Notes: a model not told the origin generated them from the sequence alone. Positions 20,052 to 29,073 are shown, counted from the first letter of the stretch. The stretch is DNA of 64,000 nt from Enterovibrio norvegicus FF-33 (GCF_000286835.2 NZ_AJYD02000038.1:453795-517794); one strand, 5' to 3'. Numbers and translations: made by a program.

Positions 20052-20696
20052 TTAGAGAGCTTCTGTGTCTAGCATACCATGGCGAATTGCCAAATGGGTC
20101 AGTTCAACATCACCATTAATAGCTAACTTGCTGAACAAGCGGTACCGGTAGCTGTTAACTGTTTTGGGGCTAAGGTTCAATTGCTCAGAAATATCTGTCA
20201 CCTTCTGCCCTTTCGTAATCATCATCATAATCTGCAGCTCGCGCTCAGAAAGATTCTTAAAAGGGTTCTCTGCATCCGGTGTAAATTGACTCAACGCCAT
20301 TTGTTGTGCGATTTCTGGTGAAATATAGCGTTGACCGCTATTCACCGCGCGTATCGCATTCACCATTTCGTTCGCCCCCGCCCCTTTGGTCAGGTAACCT
20401 GCGGCACCGGCCTGCATGACTTTGGTCGGAAATGGGTTTTCTGTATGAATAGTAAGAACAATAATCTTAACATCGGGGTTATAACGCAGAAGCTTTCGTG
20501 TCGCTTCTAAACCTCCAATACCAGGCATGTTCATGTCCATCAAGATAATGTCTGCATGATTACTACGACACCACTTGACTGCTTCCTCACCGCTTTCGGC
20601 TTCCCCTACCACTTTTACACCACGTTCATCTTCGAGAAGACGACGTATCCCTGTGCGAACCAGCTCGTGATCATCTACAAGGAAAACACTAATCAA
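20052..20696 (-). CDS. uvrY: Response regulator UvrY/VarA/SirA (LuxR type)
   Basis: Two-component regulator, partner of the BarA/VarS hybrid kinase, that activates Csr small RNAs and so controls carbon flux and virulence. Receiver D54 and a LuxR-type HTH (about 143-205, LSERELQIMMMI and LSPKTVNSYRYR). The TTG at 20696 is chosen over the ATG at 20729: GGAG lies eight bases upstream, the resulting start (LISVFLVDDHELVRTGIRR, translated with Met) matches the family, and length is 214 residues. The kinase is not in the window. Confidence 0.93.
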   Translation of the reverse strand: MISVFLVDDHELVRTGIRRLLEDERGVKVVGEAESGEEAVKWCRSNHADIILMDMNMPGIGGLEATRKLLRYNPDVKIIVLTIHTENPFPTKVMQAGAAGYLTKGAGANEMVNAIRAVNSGQRYISPEIAQQMALSQFTPDAENPFKNLSERELQIMMMITKGQKVTDISEQLNLSPKTVNSYRYRLFSKLAINGDVELTHLAIRHGMLDTEAL

Positions 20697-21066
20697 GCTT
20701 GTTTCTCCACTATGATTTTGGCTCGCCATGCGTCAGTATGACGCTCGACTTTGTGCTGCATCTTACTTGAGTTTAACCTAACAATAAAAGACCGAACACA
20801 TTGAATCTGTGTAAGAGAGCATGTTTTTGAATTCAATGAGTCAAAAAATAACCAGCCTAGTCGTTAAAATTAGTCTTTCAGAAAATGACCAGATAAAAAA
20901 CTCATCAATGACAAATAGTTAGAATGTGAAACCATTATTTGAGTGAATCAGTATATATCTAGTAATTCGTACATTAACTTATACTCAAAAGACATAATAT
21001 ATGCTTGGTCTACTATGAGTACTATTCATTGGAATGCCATAACGAGCAAGGAGCACGGATAAGGTT
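20697..21066. other. Divergent intergenic region uvrY / amidotransferase
   Basis: About 370 AT-rich bases with no plausible gene. Promoters for both flanking genes must lie here. No palindromic operator stood out. Confidence 0.35.
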
Positions 21067-21789
21067 ATGAAACTTGGCATATTGTTGTGTGACGATCACT
21101 ACCCCGAGTCCATTCCAACTTATGGTCACTACGACGATGCGTTCAAGCGTCTTTTTCAGGATAGCGCGATCAATAGCTATTCGACCTTTCGCTGCTTTGA
21201 AGAAGAGTATCCAAATAGCCCTGACGATTGCGATATCTGGCTTGTCACAGGCAGTAAATGGGGAGTCTACGACCCAGATTCGTGGATAAAAGCCGTCAGT
21301 GAATTCGTAAGACGCTGCGATGAAGCAAAACGCCCTTTGCTCGGCGTATGCTTCGGCCACCAGCTCATTCACCAAGCACTTGGTGGACGAGCAGATAAAT
21401 CGAACAAAGGCTGGGGGATGGGTGTTTATCCCATCGAAAGCATGAACCGTGATCAAGGCTCCATGTCTTCACGGCCTACCGCACTCAATCTGATCGCATG
21501 CCATCAAGATCAGGTGCAATCTCCTGCACCTGACTTTAGTGTCATCGCGGGATCCACATTTTGCCCGTTTGCGATAACAGCAAAAGAGAACCACATTCTA
21601 ACGATGCAGTGCCATCCGGAATTCACGCCTGACTTTTTAATCCAGCTAGTTGAGCGATTAAGAGAAAAAGCAGGCGATAAGGTTGTCGATAATGCCATTC
21701 GCTCTATCAAAGAACATGGCGGCGGTGATCGTGACTATGTCATCGCGTCAATGTTTGCTTTTGTCGAACATCAAACGCTTGAGCAATAA
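21067..21789 (+). CDS. Class I glutamine amidotransferase-like protein
   Basis: Cytoplasmic 240-residue protein with a complete class I GATase triad: C95 in GVCFGHQ, and H183/E185 in QCHPEF. It lacks a fused synthetase domain and resembles stand-alone GMP-synthase-like amidotransferases often annotated near gamma-glutamyl compound metabolism. The nucleophile elbow is intact, so hydrolysis of glutamine or a gamma-glutamyl substrate is likely; the real acceptor is unknown. The neighbouring sulfotransferase on the same strand starts 146 bases later. Confidence 0.78.
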   Translation: MKLGILLCDDHYPESIPTYGHYDDAFKRLFQDSAINSYSTFRCFEEEYPNSPDDCDIWLVTGSKWGVYDPDSWIKAVSEFVRRCDEAKRPLLGVCFGHQLIHQALGGRADKSNKGWGMGVYPIESMNRDQGSMSSRPTALNLIACHQDQVQSPAPDFSVIAGSTFCPFAITAKENHILTMQCHPEFTPDFLIQLVERLREKAGDKVVDNAIRSIKEHGGGDRDYVIASMFAFVEHQTLEQ

Positions 21790-21935
21790 TCGATTTCTGC
21801 GACATTTGCGTTTTCAATTTGCAACTCAAGTTGCCATGCCGCACAGCATCTAGTAACAAATCCTTGATTCTACTGGCATAGATCACTGGCATCTAAATTG
21901 CTCCTTCTTAGGTAACCCGTTGAAGGAGCATCAGA

Positions 21936-22823
21936 ATGAACGACACCTCATCTGCGTTAAATAAACCGCTGATTTTTGTTGGCCCTCCTCGATCTGGGGT
22001 AACCTTCATTTCTGATCTCATCTTTCATCATCGCGATCTGTGCTGGCTCGATAAGAACTTTGAAAAACACCCACGATCTGATTGGCAACATCGACTCTTT
22101 CACCATGCGTCGGGTTGGCGAAACCATGCGGCACAATCATCTTCTCTTCTTGGAAGCCTTGCGAAAGAGTTTTCACCGGTGCCTTCTGAAGCGATTTCTT
22201 TTTGGGACGAATCAACCCGTGACGACATTGATTTTGATCGCGGTTTTCTGCGTGGAAAACACGCCACGCCGATGGAAATTACAACCATAAAAGACGTATT
22301 GGCGAAACGCTTAATCCTTTCACAAAAAGCGCAACTCGGTTTGCGTTTTACTGGCCCCGCCAGACTCTGCTTTTTGCACAGCATTTTTCCCGATGCTAAA
22401 TTCGTCAATATCGTGCGTGATCCCGCCTCCACAGTGCACTCCATGATTTCGACGGAAGAATGGGAGTATTTAGGCAGACATTTACTCTGGTGGCGCGGCG
22501 CGTACTCTTTGCAGGAGCTGGCGCAATACGACATGCTGCGCGACCATGCCGTCGCAGGCACTGCTTTTCAATTAAACAAGTTAATGCAAACCACCAAGCA
22601 GGAAGTACAAGAGCTTGATCTCGATTTAATCACGATCAATTACGAAGATTTCGTCAAACAGCCGCAAGACGCTGTCTCGCAGATTTTGTCTCATGCAGGA
22701 CTGCCCGCCAGCAAAACGATTGATGCGGCGCTAAAACAAAACGAGATCCGTGGCAGCAACAAGGTCCTAAAAATGCCCGCAACCGACATCAATACGGTTT
22801 ATACCTGGTGCCCCGCTCACTGA
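21936..22823 (+). CDS. Sulfotransferase family protein
   Basis: A 295-residue soluble protein. The N-terminal FVGPPRSGVTF (about 14-24) is the PAPS 5'-phosphosulfate loop, and FVNIVRDPASTVHSM (about 156-170) contains the 3'-phosphate-binding Arg/Ser region. Family members transfer sulfate from PAPS to hydroxyls of glycans, lipids or small molecules; the acceptor is unknown. AAGGAG lies ten bases ahead of the ATG. A strong terminator follows, so it may be a single-gene unit or the end of a two-gene unit with the amidotransferase. Confidence 0.82.
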   Translation: MNDTSSALNKPLIFVGPPRSGVTFISDLIFHHRDLCWLDKNFEKHPRSDWQHRLFHHASGWRNHAAQSSSLLGSLAKEFSPVPSEAISFWDESTRDDIDFDRGFLRGKHATPMEITTIKDVLAKRLILSQKAQLGLRFTGPARLCFLHSIFPDAKFVNIVRDPASTVHSMISTEEWEYLGRHLLWWRGAYSLQELAQYDMLRDHAVAGTAFQLNKLMQTTKQEVQELDLDLITINYEDFVKQPQDAVSQILSHAGLPASKTIDAALKQNEIRGSNKVLKMPATDINTVYTWCPAH

Positions 22824-22875
22824 GCAGTTTATTCTCCTCTCAATCTTCCATTTACTACTCTCGGCAAGTGTATCA

Positions 22876-22907
22876 AAAGGTCATGCATTTTATGCATGAC
22901 CTTTTTG
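22876..22907 (+). terminator. Rho-independent terminator after sulfotransferase gene
   Basis: AAAGGTCATGCAT pairs perfectly with ATGCATGACCTTT around a three-base loop and is followed by TT. It is nearly symmetric. Confidence 0.88.
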
Positions 22908-22975
22908 CGTTCAATTCATTTGCTTCATAGTGTTGATGCCACTACTCTACGCGCCTTTCAATCTCTGGGATCGAC

Positions 22976-23137
22976 ATGAACTCGCAATCACTTTCCGCCC
23001 AGTTAACACGTTGGCTAGCTGTGCTGATTATTACCCTGATCGGTGTTCATCATTGTTCGCCACTACAACGTGCGCTCTCAGATTACGCCGTGGATGGTGG
23101 CTGTCACCAGCGACACCACATGGAATCACCAGAGTAA
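22976..23137 (+). CDS. Possible 53-residue membrane or exported miniprotein
   Basis: An intact 54-codon frame starting MNSQSLSAQLTRWLAVL. Residues about 11-27 form one hydrophobic segment (RWLAVLIITLIGVHH), followed by a short polar tail rich in His and Cys (GGCHQRHH). This would suit a single-pass or signal-anchored small protein with possible metal-binding residues. Only a weak ribosome site (GGGAT) precedes it. It sits between a terminator and the MFS gene, in the same orientation and 73 bases from it. It is not assigned to a family and could be chance. Confidence 0.35.
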   Translation: MNSQSLSAQLTRWLAVLIITLIGVHHCSPLQRALSDYAVDGGCHQRHHMESPE

Positions 23138-23210
23138 GCTGAACAACCGCCCTTGATATCAAACACTTTTATTAACACCCACTTTTTATACTCAATTTTA
23201 AGGTACATCT

Positions 23211-24419
23211 ATGAGCATTTTCCGGTTCCCACTAATGGTATGGCTGGGGATAGGGATTTTGATTATCAGCCTAGGGATCAGGCAATCTTTCGGCATTTTC
23301 ATGATGCCTATCAGCGACACGTTCCAATCAGGACGTGAATTTTTTAGCCTTGCCATTGCCGTGCAAAACCTCATGTTTGGCATGTTCCAACCTTTTATCG
23401 GTATGGCAGCAGATCGCTTCGGCGCTAAACGCATTGTCGCCTTAGGCGGTATTGCCTACGCTCTGGGTCTGTATCTCACATCTATCGCCACCAGCTCTGG
23501 CGTTTTGTTCTTGTCTATCGGTGTTTTAGTCGGTCTTGGTCTGAGTGCAACCAGCTATGTCATCGTGCTAGGCGCTGTGGCGAAAGTCGTGCCGGCAGAG
23601 CACACAGCCAAAGCGTTTGGTCTGACAACCGCGGCAGGTTCGTTCGGCATGTTTGCCGTGATCCCCGGCGCGCAAAGCATGCTGGCAAACTACGATTGGC
23701 AAACGGCCATGCAAGTATTCGCCGTGCTGTGTACGGTGATCATCGCCTTTTCAGTATTCATGAAGAGTGCAACAAGTGAAGGACAATCACAAACCACGGC
23801 AGACACCCAAACCTTGCGTCAAGCGCTGGCAGAAGCTTTTCGCCATCCGGGCTATTGGTTTATCCATGCAGGCTTCTTTGTATGTGGTTTTCAGGTGATG
23901 TTTATTGCCACCCACTTGCCTAGCTACATTGCGGATAAAGGGTTACCGGGCAATACCGCAGCGATGGCATTGGCTTATGTGGGAATATTCAATATTTTTG
24001 GCTCCTATTTTTGGGGCGTGATGGGTGACCGATTCAACAAGCGCTATGTGATGACGAGCCTTTATCTGATGCGAGCCGTTGTGCTTTCTTTGTTTGTGAC
24101 ACTGCCACTGACAACAGAAACCGCGATCGTATTTGGCGCGGCTATCGGTTTTTGCTGGTTAGGCACAGTGCCGTTAACCTCTGGCCTAGTCAGACAAATC
24201 TTCGGCCCGCGTTACATGTCTACCCTCTATGGTTTGGTGTTCTTTACCCACCAAATTGGCAGCTTCTTGGGTGCGTGGGCAGGTGGCCGTATATACGACT
24301 TCTATGGTTCGTATACGCCAATCTGGTGGGCAACGGTTGTGCTAGCACTTGCTGCAGCACTGCTTCACCTTCCAATCAACGATAAACCGTTGGTTCGCGC
24401 GTCGCTGCAACCAGCGTAA
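23211..24419 (+). CDS. MFS transporter
   Basis: Twelve-helix major facilitator of 402 residues. The A-motif is visible as GMAADRFGAKRIVALGG (about 64-80) and its repeat in the second half as GVMGDRFNKRY (about 265-275). It belongs to the CynX/NarK-like or oxalate-type carboxylate porters; substrate unknown. AAGGTAC precedes the ATG. The next gene on the strand is hydroxyisourate hydrolase, so a purine-related substrate is conceivable, but a 308-base gap with a hairpin separates them. Confidence 0.85.
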   Translation: MSIFRFPLMVWLGIGILIISLGIRQSFGIFMMPISDTFQSGREFFSLAIAVQNLMFGMFQPFIGMAADRFGAKRIVALGGIAYALGLYLTSIATSSGVLFLSIGVLVGLGLSATSYVIVLGAVAKVVPAEHTAKAFGLTTAAGSFGMFAVIPGAQSMLANYDWQTAMQVFAVLCTVIIAFSVFMKSATSEGQSQTTADTQTLRQALAEAFRHPGYWFIHAGFFVCGFQVMFIATHLPSYIADKGLPGNTAAMALAYVGIFNIFGSYFWGVMGDRFNKRYVMTSLYLMRAVVLSLFVTLPLTTETAIVFGAAIGFCWLGTVPLTSGLVRQIFGPRYMSTLYGLVFFTHQIGSFLGAWAGGRIYDFYGSYTPIWWATVVLALAAALLHLPINDKPLVRASLQPA

Positions 24420-24426
24420 CTGTTGC

Positions 24427-24456
24427 AGGGGTTGGCTATAATTTGTGCCAACCCCT
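24427..24456 (+). terminator. Hairpin after MFS gene, probable transcript end
   Basis: AGGGGTTGGC (24427-24436) and GCCAACCCCT (24447-24456) form a perfect ten-base stem. No T-run follows, so it may be a rho-dependent end or an RNA-stability structure. Confidence 0.55.
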
Positions 24457-24727
24457 CAATGCCTCAATGCCTCAAACACACCTCCCGTAATAAACTGACT
24501 TGCCAATCTGTGCGTCAACAAGCAAAACACAAAAACGAACATGTTATGCTCTTTTTTGCTTACATTTTATTCAGCGACACGTTAGAAAAATGCCTTACGG
24601 AATGCTAAGTTTTTAATATGGCGCGAACAAATGTACTGCGCCCGTTTCAGGGAATTTTGACACAGAGATAGACGTATTGAGATGATTTCGGTATTTCGGT
24701 CGAAGTAAGAAACAGAGGTGATAACGC
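24457..24727. other. Intergenic region before uraH, no gene seen
   Basis: The segment holds a short repeat of AATGCCTC near 24460-24475 and the presumed uraH promoter. A 61-codon frame exists but has no support. Confidence 0.3.
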
Positions 24728-25081
24728 ATGGGAAAATTGACGACACATGTTCTCGATACCGCGAGAGGTGTGCCAGCAAAGGGCATCAAAATCTCACTCT
24801 ACCGTATCGGTGATGACGGGCTTCAGCCGCTGGTTTCAACCGTGACCAATGATGATGGCAGAACACATGCTCCCCTGCTAATCGATGATGACTGTGCCCC
24901 AGGTCTTTACCAGCTTGTCTTTTCAACTGCCGCTTATTTTCGTTCGACGAATACGCCTCTTGAACCCATTCCTTTTCTGGATGACATCGTGATCCGATTT
25001 GGTGTATCCGATGCCACGAAACACTTTCATGTTCCTTTACTTGTTTCTCCTTATGGCTATTCCACATACCGAGGAAGTTAA
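24728..25081 (+). CDS. uraH: 5-hydroxyisourate hydrolase (transthyretin-like)
   Basis: Hydrolyses 5-hydroxyisourate, the product of urate oxidation, to OHCU. The 117-residue protein has the transthyretin fold signatures: THVLDTARG at the N-terminus (His7), R and H residues mid-chain, and the diagnostic C-terminal YRGS tetrapeptide at 114-117. No signal peptide, so cytoplasmic. AGAGGTG precedes the start. Urate oxidase, OHCU decarboxylase and allantoinase are not nearby; its partners must lie elsewhere. Confidence 0.93.
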   Translation: MGKLTTHVLDTARGVPAKGIKISLYRIGDDGLQPLVSTVTNDDGRTHAPLLIDDDCAPGLYQLVFSTAAYFRSTNTPLEPIPFLDDIVIRFGVSDATKHFHVPLLVSPYGYSTYRGS

Positions 25082-25108
25082 AAAACCAGCCAGGGTGGCT
25101 GGTTTTTG
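25082..25108 (+). terminator. Rho-independent terminator after uraH
   Basis: AAAACCAGCC (25082-25091) pairs with GGCTGGTTTT (25097-25106), followed by TG. It starts at the uraH stop codon. Confidence 0.85.
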
Positions 25109-25235
25109 TCTTATGGGTGGATGTTAATCACTCAAGACAGAGTAAGCCTCGGTGGATCTCCAATCCTTATCTTTAGCTGGTATATGACAACCCAAGCAAT
25201 TCGGTTTCACATCCGGCAGACATTCGACAAAAACA

Positions 25236-25264
25236 AAAAGAGAAGGCGTATAGCCTTCTCTTTT
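25236..25264 (-). terminator. Rho-independent terminator of the TRAP operon
   Basis: AAAAGAGAAGGC and GCCTTCTCTTTT form a perfect twelve-base stem around five bases. On the minus strand it is followed by TGTTTTTG. It lies about 65 bases beyond the DctM stop. Confidence 0.85.
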
Positions 25265-25327
25265 ACATAAATCGGTCCTCGCCTGTCTGCGTTCACATAA
25301 TGCAAACTCGTCAAACGTTGTTCGTGT

Positions 25328-26623
25328 CTATCCTTGATATCCCATTAGGCGCGGAATCCACAACACCACGTCGGGAGTCAAAATCATGATGACCAAGGCC
25401 ACCAGCAATACACAAATAAACGGGATCACTTGTTTAATAATGCCCGCTAACGGTATGCCTGTGGTTCCATTTATCACGAACAACAGCACACCATAAGGCG
25501 GTGTTATCAGCCCGATCATCAGGTTCACAATCGTTATCACGCCAAAATGAACCAAATCGATACCTAACTCACGACACGCAGGAATAAACAGTGGAACGAT
25601 AACCAAAATAACGGTTGTCGCATCCAGCAAGAAGCCCAGTGCAAGATAAATCAGATTAACGATGATCAGGAACGCCATTGGCGATAAATCAGCGGCTTCA
25701 ATCATATTCGCGATAGAAGTTGGCACATTTTCCGTCGCAATGATGTAATTGAAGATTAGCGCTGAGCCAATCACCAAACCCACTGATGCTGATGAAAACG
25801 CACTTTCCTTCAGTGCCGCATACAGTTCTTTCAAACTAATAGAACGGTAAACGACTGCCGCCAGTATCAACGCATACGCTGCTGCGACTGCTGCTGCTTC
25901 CGTTGGTGTCGTCACACCACCATAAATACCAAACAACAGAATACCTGGCATTAAGAGTGTTGGTAACGCTCGGAAAGTTATCCCAGGAATGTCTTTCGTT
26001 GGTGTTTTAGGCTCTCTAGGAATATTCATTTTGGTCGCAAGATAGGTGTTCATTCCCATCAATACAGCGCCCATCAATAAACCCGGTAACAAGCCTGCGA
26101 TAAACAAATAGCCAATCGAGGTATCCGACACCAAGGCATAAATCACCATCGGGATCGAAGGCGGGATAATAGGACCTATCGTCGCAGAAGCCGCCGTCAC
26201 CGCAGCGGCATAAGCAGGCGGATAGCGTCCATCTTTGGTCATCATGTTAATGATAACTCGCCCGACGCCTGCCGCATCTGCGACCGCAGAGCCAGACATA
26301 CCCGAAAAAATCAAACTGGAAACGATATTCACGTGACCCAGTCCACCTCGGAAATGCCCCACCATAGCCACACAGAATTGAAGCAGTCGATCCGTAATAC
26401 TGCCCGCATTCATGATATTGGCAGCGGCAATAAACAGAGGAACCGCCAACAGGATAAAGCTGTTGTAGAAACCTTGAATAATCTGCTCACCAGCCAGTGC
26501 TAAATCTTGACCGCTCACCAAGAGATAAACGATAGCACCAATGATCATTGAAAATGATACTGGCGTACCGAATGCAGCCAAAAGCAACACAGTGACCAAG
26601 CATAGTGTTAACGCCAAACTCAT
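25328..26623 (-). CDS. TRAP transporter large permease (DctM family)
   Basis: Twelve-helix sodium-coupled permease of 431 residues, the membrane channel of a TRAP carboxylate transporter. Conserved blocks include GMSGSAVADAAGVG (about 110-123) and TAASATIGPIIPPSIPMV (about 144-161). Its start overlaps the end of the small permease by four bases (ATGA), so the two are translationally coupled. In context, with a quinate/shikimate degradation cluster divergently transcribed, it probably imports quinate, shikimate or a related hydroaromatic acid (inference). Confidence 0.93.
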   Translation of the reverse strand: MSLALTLCLVTVLLLAAFGTPVSFSMIIGAIVYLLVSGQDLALAGEQIIQGFYNSFILLAVPLFIAAANIMNAGSITDRLLQFCVAMVGHFRGGLGHVNIVSSLIFSGMSGSAVADAAGVGRVIINMMTKDGRYPPAYAAAVTAASATIGPIIPPSIPMVIYALVSDTSIGYLFIAGLLPGLLMGAVLMGMNTYLATKMNIPREPKTPTKDIPGITFRALPTLLMPGILLFGIYGGVTTPTEAAAVAAAYALILAAVVYRSISLKELYAALKESAFSSASVGLVIGSALIFNYIIATENVPTSIANMIEAADLSPMAFLIIVNLIYLALGFLLDATTVILVIVPLFIPACRELGIDLVHFGVITIVNLMIGLITPPYGVLLFVINGTTGIPLAGIIKQVIPFICVLLVALVIMILTPDVVLWIPRLMGYQG

Positions 26624-27126
26624 TCTTCCACCTGCTCGTCCTTATCATCGTCTTGCACTTTGTAATTCGGATTCAAATACTGAATCAGTGCAATACCGTA
26701 GCGGAGAATAATGACGCCCAGAAATACCCCGTAAATGCTGAATACATAGTCGAGGCGCCATTTTAAGATCGCGCTCTTCTTGATCTTATAGAAAGTGATG
26801 TAGTCCCATGTCGGCAGAAAGCTGATGCCAAAACCGATGATGATGCCCAATGCAGACAAAATAAGAAAAATACGTTGTACCTTTCCCGGAACACTTAAAA
26901 AAAGAAGATCAAAGCGAATATGATCTTTGTTACGCAAACAAAATGCGCCCGTCCAAAAAATCACCCACAGCCAAAGTGTCAGCAGAAGCTCTGAAGACCA
27001 GCCAATAGGAGCATTAAGGACATATCGGGAGAATATTTGCGCACAAAAAATCAGGAACATTGCGGCCAACATAATGACCGCAACCCCATCTGCTATTCGC
27101 TGAAACCAAAGCAGAATAGTTTTCAC
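26620..27126 (-). CDS. TRAP transporter small permease (DctQ family)
   Basis: Four-helix membrane protein of 168 residues. W/R residues in the second helix and following loop (WVIFWTGAFCLRNKDHIRFDLL) are typical of DctQ, which docks the substrate-binding protein to the large permease. Placed between dctP and dctM with a ten-base gap and a four-base overlap. The acidic C-terminal tail (DDDKDEQVEE) is cytoplasmic. Confidence 0.9.
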   Translation of the reverse strand: MKTILLWFQRIADGVAVIMLAAMFLIFCAQIFSRYVLNAPIGWSSELLLTLWLWVIFWTGAFCLRNKDHIRFDLLFLSVPGKVQRIFLILSALGIIIGFGISFLPTWDYITFYKIKKSAILKWRLDYVFSIYGVFLGVIILRYGIALIQYLNPNYKVQDDDKDEQVEE

Positions 27127-27136
27127 GCGTTAAACC

Positions 27137-28141
27137 TCACAGGTTGTTGATGTTTTCCACCATGCCTTTCGGCCAGCTTTCAGAAAACTCAGACTCAAGG
27201 TACGCTTTTTGAACGTGTGAACGGAAAGCCTCTAGATTAGGCTCATACACTTTCAAACCTTGCTCGCGGAAGAAATCCACCAACTCAGCTTCCAATGCCA
27301 GTTGGTTTTTGCGCCCATAAGCCGCAGCATCATCAGCCGCTTTCTGCATTTGGGTTTGCTGTTCAGGCGTTAAGTCATCCCACACTTTTTTCGATACCGC
27401 TAAATAGTTCAAATCCACTAAGTGATTCGTCAATACAATCTGCTTAGTCACTTCGTAGAACTTGGCATCTTTATCGGTTGGCAATGGGTTGTCTTGTCCG
27501 TCAACCGCGCCAGTCTGCAAAGCGGTATACACTTCGGTAAAGGCCATTGGTGTTGGGTTTGCGCCCAGCGCTTTACCCAAGAACTGCCATGAATCTGAAC
27601 CTGGCATACGCAGTTTCACACCCGCCAAATCTGCCGGTGTTTTCACTTCCTCATCAGTACGAAGGTTCAACTGACGACGACCTAGATAAATGACGCTAAG
27701 CAGTTTCACGCCCAGCAGATCTTCCACTTCTTCTTTCAAAGGGTCCATGGCATCAGAATTAAACACCGCGACCTGATGGTCCGCATCACGGTGCATGTAG
27801 CCCGCTGCGAAAATAGAAAAGGCAGGAATGAATTCGGCCAATTCTTGCGCCGATGCCATCGCCATATCAAGGTTGCCACGAGCAATGGCTTCTAGCTCTG
27901 TGCCTTGCTTAAACAATGAAGCATTCCAGTGCGGTTCAAACTCCGCAAAACTCGCTACGCCTGGCCCAAAGACTTCCGTTAATGCAATTGCACGTTGGTC
28001 AGTTTCCGAACTTGGCGCCGATAAGCGCAACTTCATATCCGCAGCACTAGCAGCCGTTACAGAAAGCATCGCAATCGCCAACGTTGTTGCTTTCGTGACG
28101 TTGCTCAGCCAGCTTGCCGAGGATCTGGACAACAATTTCAT
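27137..28141 (-). CDS. TRAP transporter substrate-binding protein (DctP family)
   Basis: Periplasmic binding protein of 334 residues. A signal peptide with cleavage after ASA (about residue 33) is evident. The DctP fold follows, with LAGVKLRMPGS (about 167-177; Arg173 is the usual carboxylate ligand) and the conserved TEVYTALQTGAVDGQDNP (about 197-214). First gene of the TRAP operon, preceded by a strong AAAGGAG. Carboxylate ligand expected; quinate or shikimate are likely given the divergent catabolic genes. Confidence 0.92.
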   Translation of the reverse strand: MKLLSRSSASWLSNVTKATTLAIAMLSVTAASAADMKLRLSAPSSETDQRAIALTEVFGPGVASFAEFEPHWNASLFKQGTELEAIARGNLDMAMASAQELAEFIPAFSIFAAGYMHRDADHQVAVFNSDAMDPLKEEVEDLLGVKLLSVIYLGRRQLNLRTDEEVKTPADLAGVKLRMPGSDSWQFLGKALGANPTPMAFTEVYTALQTGAVDGQDNPLPTDKDAKFYEVTKQIVLTNHLVDLNYLAVSKKVWDDLTPEQQTQMQKAADDAAAYGRKNQLALEAELVDFFREQGLKVYEPNLEAFRSHVQKAYLESEFSESWPKGMVENINNL

Positions 28142-28428
28142 ACACCACTCCTTTGTATGGGCCCTTGTGATTCAAGTACCCAGCATTTGGTTTGCTTAAT
28201 GACCCCCTTGGTCAAAAAATCAGCGCACCGTTTAACATGAACATAGCGTAGACGATCCGATTACGTCGTTGTTACCCAAATGTGTCTCATTTGTTAAAAC
28301 ATCACCCATTATTCATTTTGAGGGACATTTTTTGACTTATAGTGAATTCATAAAAATAAGACATATTCTTCGTTTTATTAGGACGAGAATGTGGATGTAG
28401 GTTAATCCAACGCTTGAGGCCAGAGGCA
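28142..28428. promoter_or_regulatory. Divergent control region, TRAP operon / qui operon
   Basis: 287 bases between the binding-protein gene and the GntR regulator gene. An inverted repeat TGACC-CCCTT-GGTCA lies at 28200-28214, about 60 bases upstream of dctP. It is a plausible operator for the adjacent GntR/FCD regulator. No other structure was clear. Confidence 0.45.
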
Positions 28429-29073
28429 ATGAACCTCTATGAAACGTTAAGAACAGATTTATTAAGAGGCGACTATAAACCCGGAAGCCGTCTGCGTATG
28501 GAGTCGCTAAAAACACGCTATGGCAGCGGTGTGAACTTATTACGCGAATGCCTGACGCGACTAGCCAGCGATGGTTTAGTGATTGCTGAAGGGCAAAAAG
28601 GGTTTCACGTCGCTAGCTTCTCAACCAAGAAGATGGAAGAGCTGACGCGGCTGCGCATTCTTCTTGAATCCAATGGCGCAGAGCAATCTTTTGTTAATGG
28701 CGATATGGAATGGGAAAGCAATCTGGTTGCTGCCCACCACAAGCTTGAGCATGTAGAGAGCAAAATGCGCAACAACATTGAAGACAACTTCATGATGTGG
28801 CATCGCTGCGATTACGAGTTCCATGCGGCATTGATTGGTGCCTGCGATTCGGAATTACACATGCACTACCACCGACAGATCTACGATCAGTTCCGACAGT
28901 TTGTGATGATGGAACTGCGCACTAATGGCTTTCGAGGCTCACATATTATTGACGAACATCAGGTGATTTTAGAGGCCGCACTAAATCGTGACCTTCCGGC
29001 CTGTGTTCACGCATTGGAATCGCACTTAGGTGGATTTGTTGAGCGCTTACGTGAGTTTGGTGAACAACGCTAA
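28429..29073 (+). CDS. GntR-family regulator, FadR/FCD subgroup
   Basis: A 214-residue regulator with an N-terminal winged helix (about 1-65; LYETLRTDLLRGDYKPGSRLRMESL) and an all-helical FCD ligand domain whose Asp/His residues (DYEFHAAL near 128, H near 175 and 197) can bind a metal and a carboxylate. The ATG at 28429 has AGAGG just upstream and is preferred to an in-frame TTG at 28414. Heads the quinate/shikimate gene set and diverges from the TRAP genes, so it is the likely local regulator responding to a pathway acid. Confidence 0.88.
   Translation: MNLYETLRTDLLRGDYKPGSRLRMESLKTRYGSGVNLLRECLTRLASDGLVIAEGQKGFHVASFSTKKMEELTRLRILLESNGAEQSFVNGDMEWESNLVAAHHKLEHVESKMRNNIEDNFMMWHRCDYEFHAALIGACDSELHMHYHRQIYDQFRQFVMMELRTNGFRGSHIIDEHQVILEAALNRDLPACVHALESHLGGFVERLREFGEQR

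Noticed and set aside
20697-20729. ATG start for uvrY at 20729
   Set aside because: No Shine-Dalgarno and eleven non-family residues; the TTG at 20696 has GGAG with good spacing.
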